In this document: positions 61,741-64,000 of the stretch, in pieces
Layout of the letters: every line of letters starts with the position of its first letter
How positions within the stretch are numbered: position 1 is the stretch's first letter
Translations under genes and position numbers: made by a program
Notes under the pieces: generated by a model
Seen by the model: only the letters and a program-made list of their open reading frames with translations
Told to the model about the DNA's origin: nothing
The model's database searches: none
NCBI RefSeq assembly: GCF_901000735.1
Contig: NC_081543.1
Coordinates: forward strand, 17,387,574 to 17,451,573
Length of the DNA: 64,000 nucleotides
Reading direction: 5' to 3'
Origin: Corylus avellana
Taxonomy: Eukaryota > Streptophyta > Magnoliopsida > Fagales > Betulaceae

Positions 61741-63341
61741 CATTACGACATGCTCACCGTTCTAATTTTTCTGAAAAAGAAAGATCCATTATCAAAGTCC
61801 GTTGGATTGAAAAAATGATTGAAGAACAAAAGAATATTTTGTTTTTTGATTTTCTTCAAAATCATTACCCCACCAACAATGTTCTAAATGTTGTTAAAAT
61901 ATCTTATGTTAAAGAAAACAAAATCACTGTCAAAGCTTCTCATCCACCTCTTGAAAATTTACTAGTCCGTACTTATGGAACTGATACTACTGTTAAAGCC
62001 TCCCCCTTTAAAACTCTTGATCCTGCCCACAATGAAACTAGAAAAATCATTGAGCAAAACAATTTTGTCAACCAATCCCTTCATATCATTGGTCAACAAT
62101 TGGATTGCATTGAAGATAAAATCGATACTCCCATTATCCCTGGTTTGAAACCTGAAAAACGAATCATTTCTCTACCTTAAGAAAGAAAAAATCTCTGGTT
62201 GAGAACCACTAACCAAAAAAATGTTGAAAACATTGACAAAATGCTGTCAGAATTAAAAGTCAATCAAGCCAACACCTCTGGAAAAGCTTGTGTTATTCAA
62301 AAGATTGATGAAACTTCTGATTCTGAAAATTTTGAATATTCTCAATATCCTTCTGATTTCAACATTAAAATGATTGACGAAAATTTTGGAAGCAATGATC
62401 CGGAGCAAAAACTCCAAAGAATTTTTGATAAAACCAAACCCATTAATATCACAAAAAATTGGTATTCAAAACCCACTCCTCCTGATTTACAGTTTGAAGA
62501 AAGATTTTTTCAATCTCAGTTTTCCGTTTCAGCGGATAAACTCTATGAATGGAACATCGATGGCTTATCTGAACAAGAAGTGTTAAATAAAATGAATCAC
62601 ATGTCTATGGTTGCTAATGCCTACGTTACCAATCACAATTTAAACCAATCAGAAATTGTTGATCTGCTTTCTACTAGTTTCTCTGGAACTCTTCGAAATT
62701 GGTGGGACAAACACCTTACTGAAGAATCTCGAAAAACAATTAGGAAAGCTATCAAGAAAGATGAAGATTGTTTCCCAATATTTGATGAACAACGTGGCAT
62801 AGGTGAACCTGATAGCGTTAACACATTAATTTATACCATCATTAAACATTTTATTGGAACACCATCTAACATTACTTCTCGTATCTCTGATTACCTGAAT
62901 AATCTTCGTTGTCCTACTATGTCTGATTATAGATGGTATCAAGATGTTTTTCTTTCTCGTGTTATGGTTAGATCTGATAGTCAGAAACCTTATTGGAAAG
63001 AAAAATTTATTGATGGATTACCTTCATTATTTGCTCACAAAGTTAAGGATGAACTTATTAACTCTAACGCTGGATTAATTGAATATGAAAACTTAACTTA
63101 TGGTGACTTGTTTTCTACCGTTAAAAAACTTGACATAAAAATGTTCATTGACCAAAAAATGATAAGACAACAGTTGAAGAACACTAAAGAAGCTAAATAT
63201 GAAATAGGTAATTTCTGCAAACAATTTGGGTTACCTCCTATGGCTCCCTCTCGGAGAAATAGAAAGAAACCCGATAGAGTTTTCAAGAAAAGACCTGCTC
63301 GATATTACAATAGTTACAAGAAAAGAACATTTCTCTATTGA
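61741..63341 (+). pseudogene. Endogenous caulimovirid: coat-protein region, opposite strand
   Basis: Two frames in the same phase, 61815-62180 and 62199-63341, separated by one TAA at 62178-62180. The first is a spacer-like region rich in Lys, Asn and Ile. The second (380 codons) contains the helical capsid-type core of plant pararetroviruses: LYEWNIDGLSEQEVLNKM, GTLRNWWDKHL, SDYRWYQDVFLSRVMVR and PYWKEKFIDGLPS, ending in a very basic Arg/Lys/Tyr tail as for nucleic-acid-binding capsid proteins. No CCHC knuckle is reached before the stop at 63339-63341. It faces the protease-RT block head to head, which is not the virus order. Confidence 0.75.
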
Positions 63342-63528
63342 AGTTGATAATGCGTTTAATTTCGATAAATGGAATATTCCTAAACTTTTCACTAAGGAAG
63401 TTTACACTACCTCTTGGTTAAAATCCACTTGGAAAGCAGAATACTCTGTTAAAACCGTTGAACAAACGTTTGCCAATGCCAGTAATAATGAAAGATACCA
63501 ATGGAGGGGGATGATAAGAATTAATTAA
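63342..63528 (+). pseudogene. Displaced pararetrovirus fragment after the coat protein
   Basis: A different frame takes over near 63330 and reads FNFDKWNIPKLFTKEVYTT, then WKAEYSVKTVEQTFANA to a stop at 63526-63528. Residue use is coding-like. Its end (EQTFANASNNERYQ) could precede the text starting near 61741, which would mean this fragment belongs upstream of the coat-protein block. That ordering is inference. Confidence 0.4.
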
Positions 63529-64000
63529 AAATAAATGAAATAATTAATGAAAATAAAGCAGTAGAACCATCCATGTAGGTGGTAATTGCAAGTAAAATAA
63601 ACATGATGCAAGAATTTCCAGATTGATAATGAAAAGATTGATAATGAAAAGATATCAAAGGATCTGATTAACAAGAGTGCCTACAGATTCAATCATAGTT
63701 TAGAAGTAGTGAAAGTACACAAGAGCAGAAGAGATTACAAATAGTAGGCAGGATAGTTGCAGAATGACTTTAGTGTTTAGGCTAAAACTTATGCATTACA
63801 ATGAGGGTGATCCGTCTTTTTATAGACAAAATCCAATGGGTAAATAAAAATTACATTGAGAAAGTTAACAGTAAAAGTAAAGAACTGTAATGTCGATAGA
63901 AACCGTGGAATGCTATAGTGTCGGCAGGAACTGTAGCAGAAACTGTAGTGTCGGCAGGCACTGTAGCAGAAACTGTGTCATGATGATAGGCAAATGTCTT
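63529..64000. other. Right edge: AT-rich sequence with a TATA word and short repeats
   Basis: The minus strand has CTATAAAAAGACGG (about 63817-63830), a TATA-like word. The phrase CTGTAGCAGAAACTGT occurs twice (63931-63977) with GTGTCGGCAGG between and before. GATTGATAATGAAAA is also doubled at 63622-63652. It may be an LTR or virus leader cut by the window edge. Confidence 0.35.

Overview
The window is nuclear DNA from a woody-type eudicot plant. The evidence is two five-exon CYP72A cytochrome P450 genes, a cytosolic ribosomal protein eL20 (RPL18A) gene with plant exon structure, AT-rich introns, and a dense layer of plant LTR retrotransposons, hAT, Mutator-like and PIF/Harbinger elements, and an endogenous caulimovirid. 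I cannot name the species. Only three host protein genes look intact; almost everything else is mobile DNA or its remains.

Layout. 1-7660 is a nest built on a Copia remnant (RT/RNase H part plus the start of its 3' LTR). It is cut at 1592 by the 5' end of a minus-strand LTR element that runs off the left edge, and at 2609-6331 by a solo LTR that carries two hAT elements, one of which holds a Mutator-like MITE. A Tourist-like MITE split by another hAT follows. 8827-15563 is CYP72A gene A (minus strand, 515 aa). 15564-19392 holds a MITE and a broken GRF zinc-finger gene. 19393-25255 is a nearly complete minus-strand LTR retrotransposon with no detectable pol. 26507-30480 is a dead two-gene PIF/Harbinger element (transposase plus Myb-like ORF1), with ORF1 split by a solo LTR with perfect target duplication. 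A second solo LTR (30966-32285) and a second dead Harbinger transposase (32631-34034) follow.

35500-42785 is the upstream region of CYP72A gene B in three versions. Two near-identical 3 kb units flank a 100-N gap, and each contains a copy of the promoter/5' leader of gene B without its coding sequence. Gene B (plus strand, 518 aa) occupies 42786-48241. The two P450 genes are divergently oriented, about 27 kb apart. RPL18A (minus strand, 178 aa) lies at 49641-52764 with a telo-box promoter and a long palindromic MITE just upstream. 54135-57274 holds a possible LTR fragment and a palindromic element split by a second solo LTR of the 2609 family. 58027-58841 is a third member of the TAGGG-ended hAT family. 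58970-63528 is a scrambled endogenous pararetrovirus: protease, RT and RNase H on the minus strand, coat-protein ORF on the plus strand, meeting head to head near 61740.

How it works together: the two P450s are the only likely metabolic genes. They probably oxidise terpenoid-type substrates at the ER, as is typical of the family, but the substrate cannot be read from sequence. RPL18A is a housekeeping gene. The elements explain the large introns and the intergenic length. All similarity statements come from reading by eye; no alignment or database search was run.
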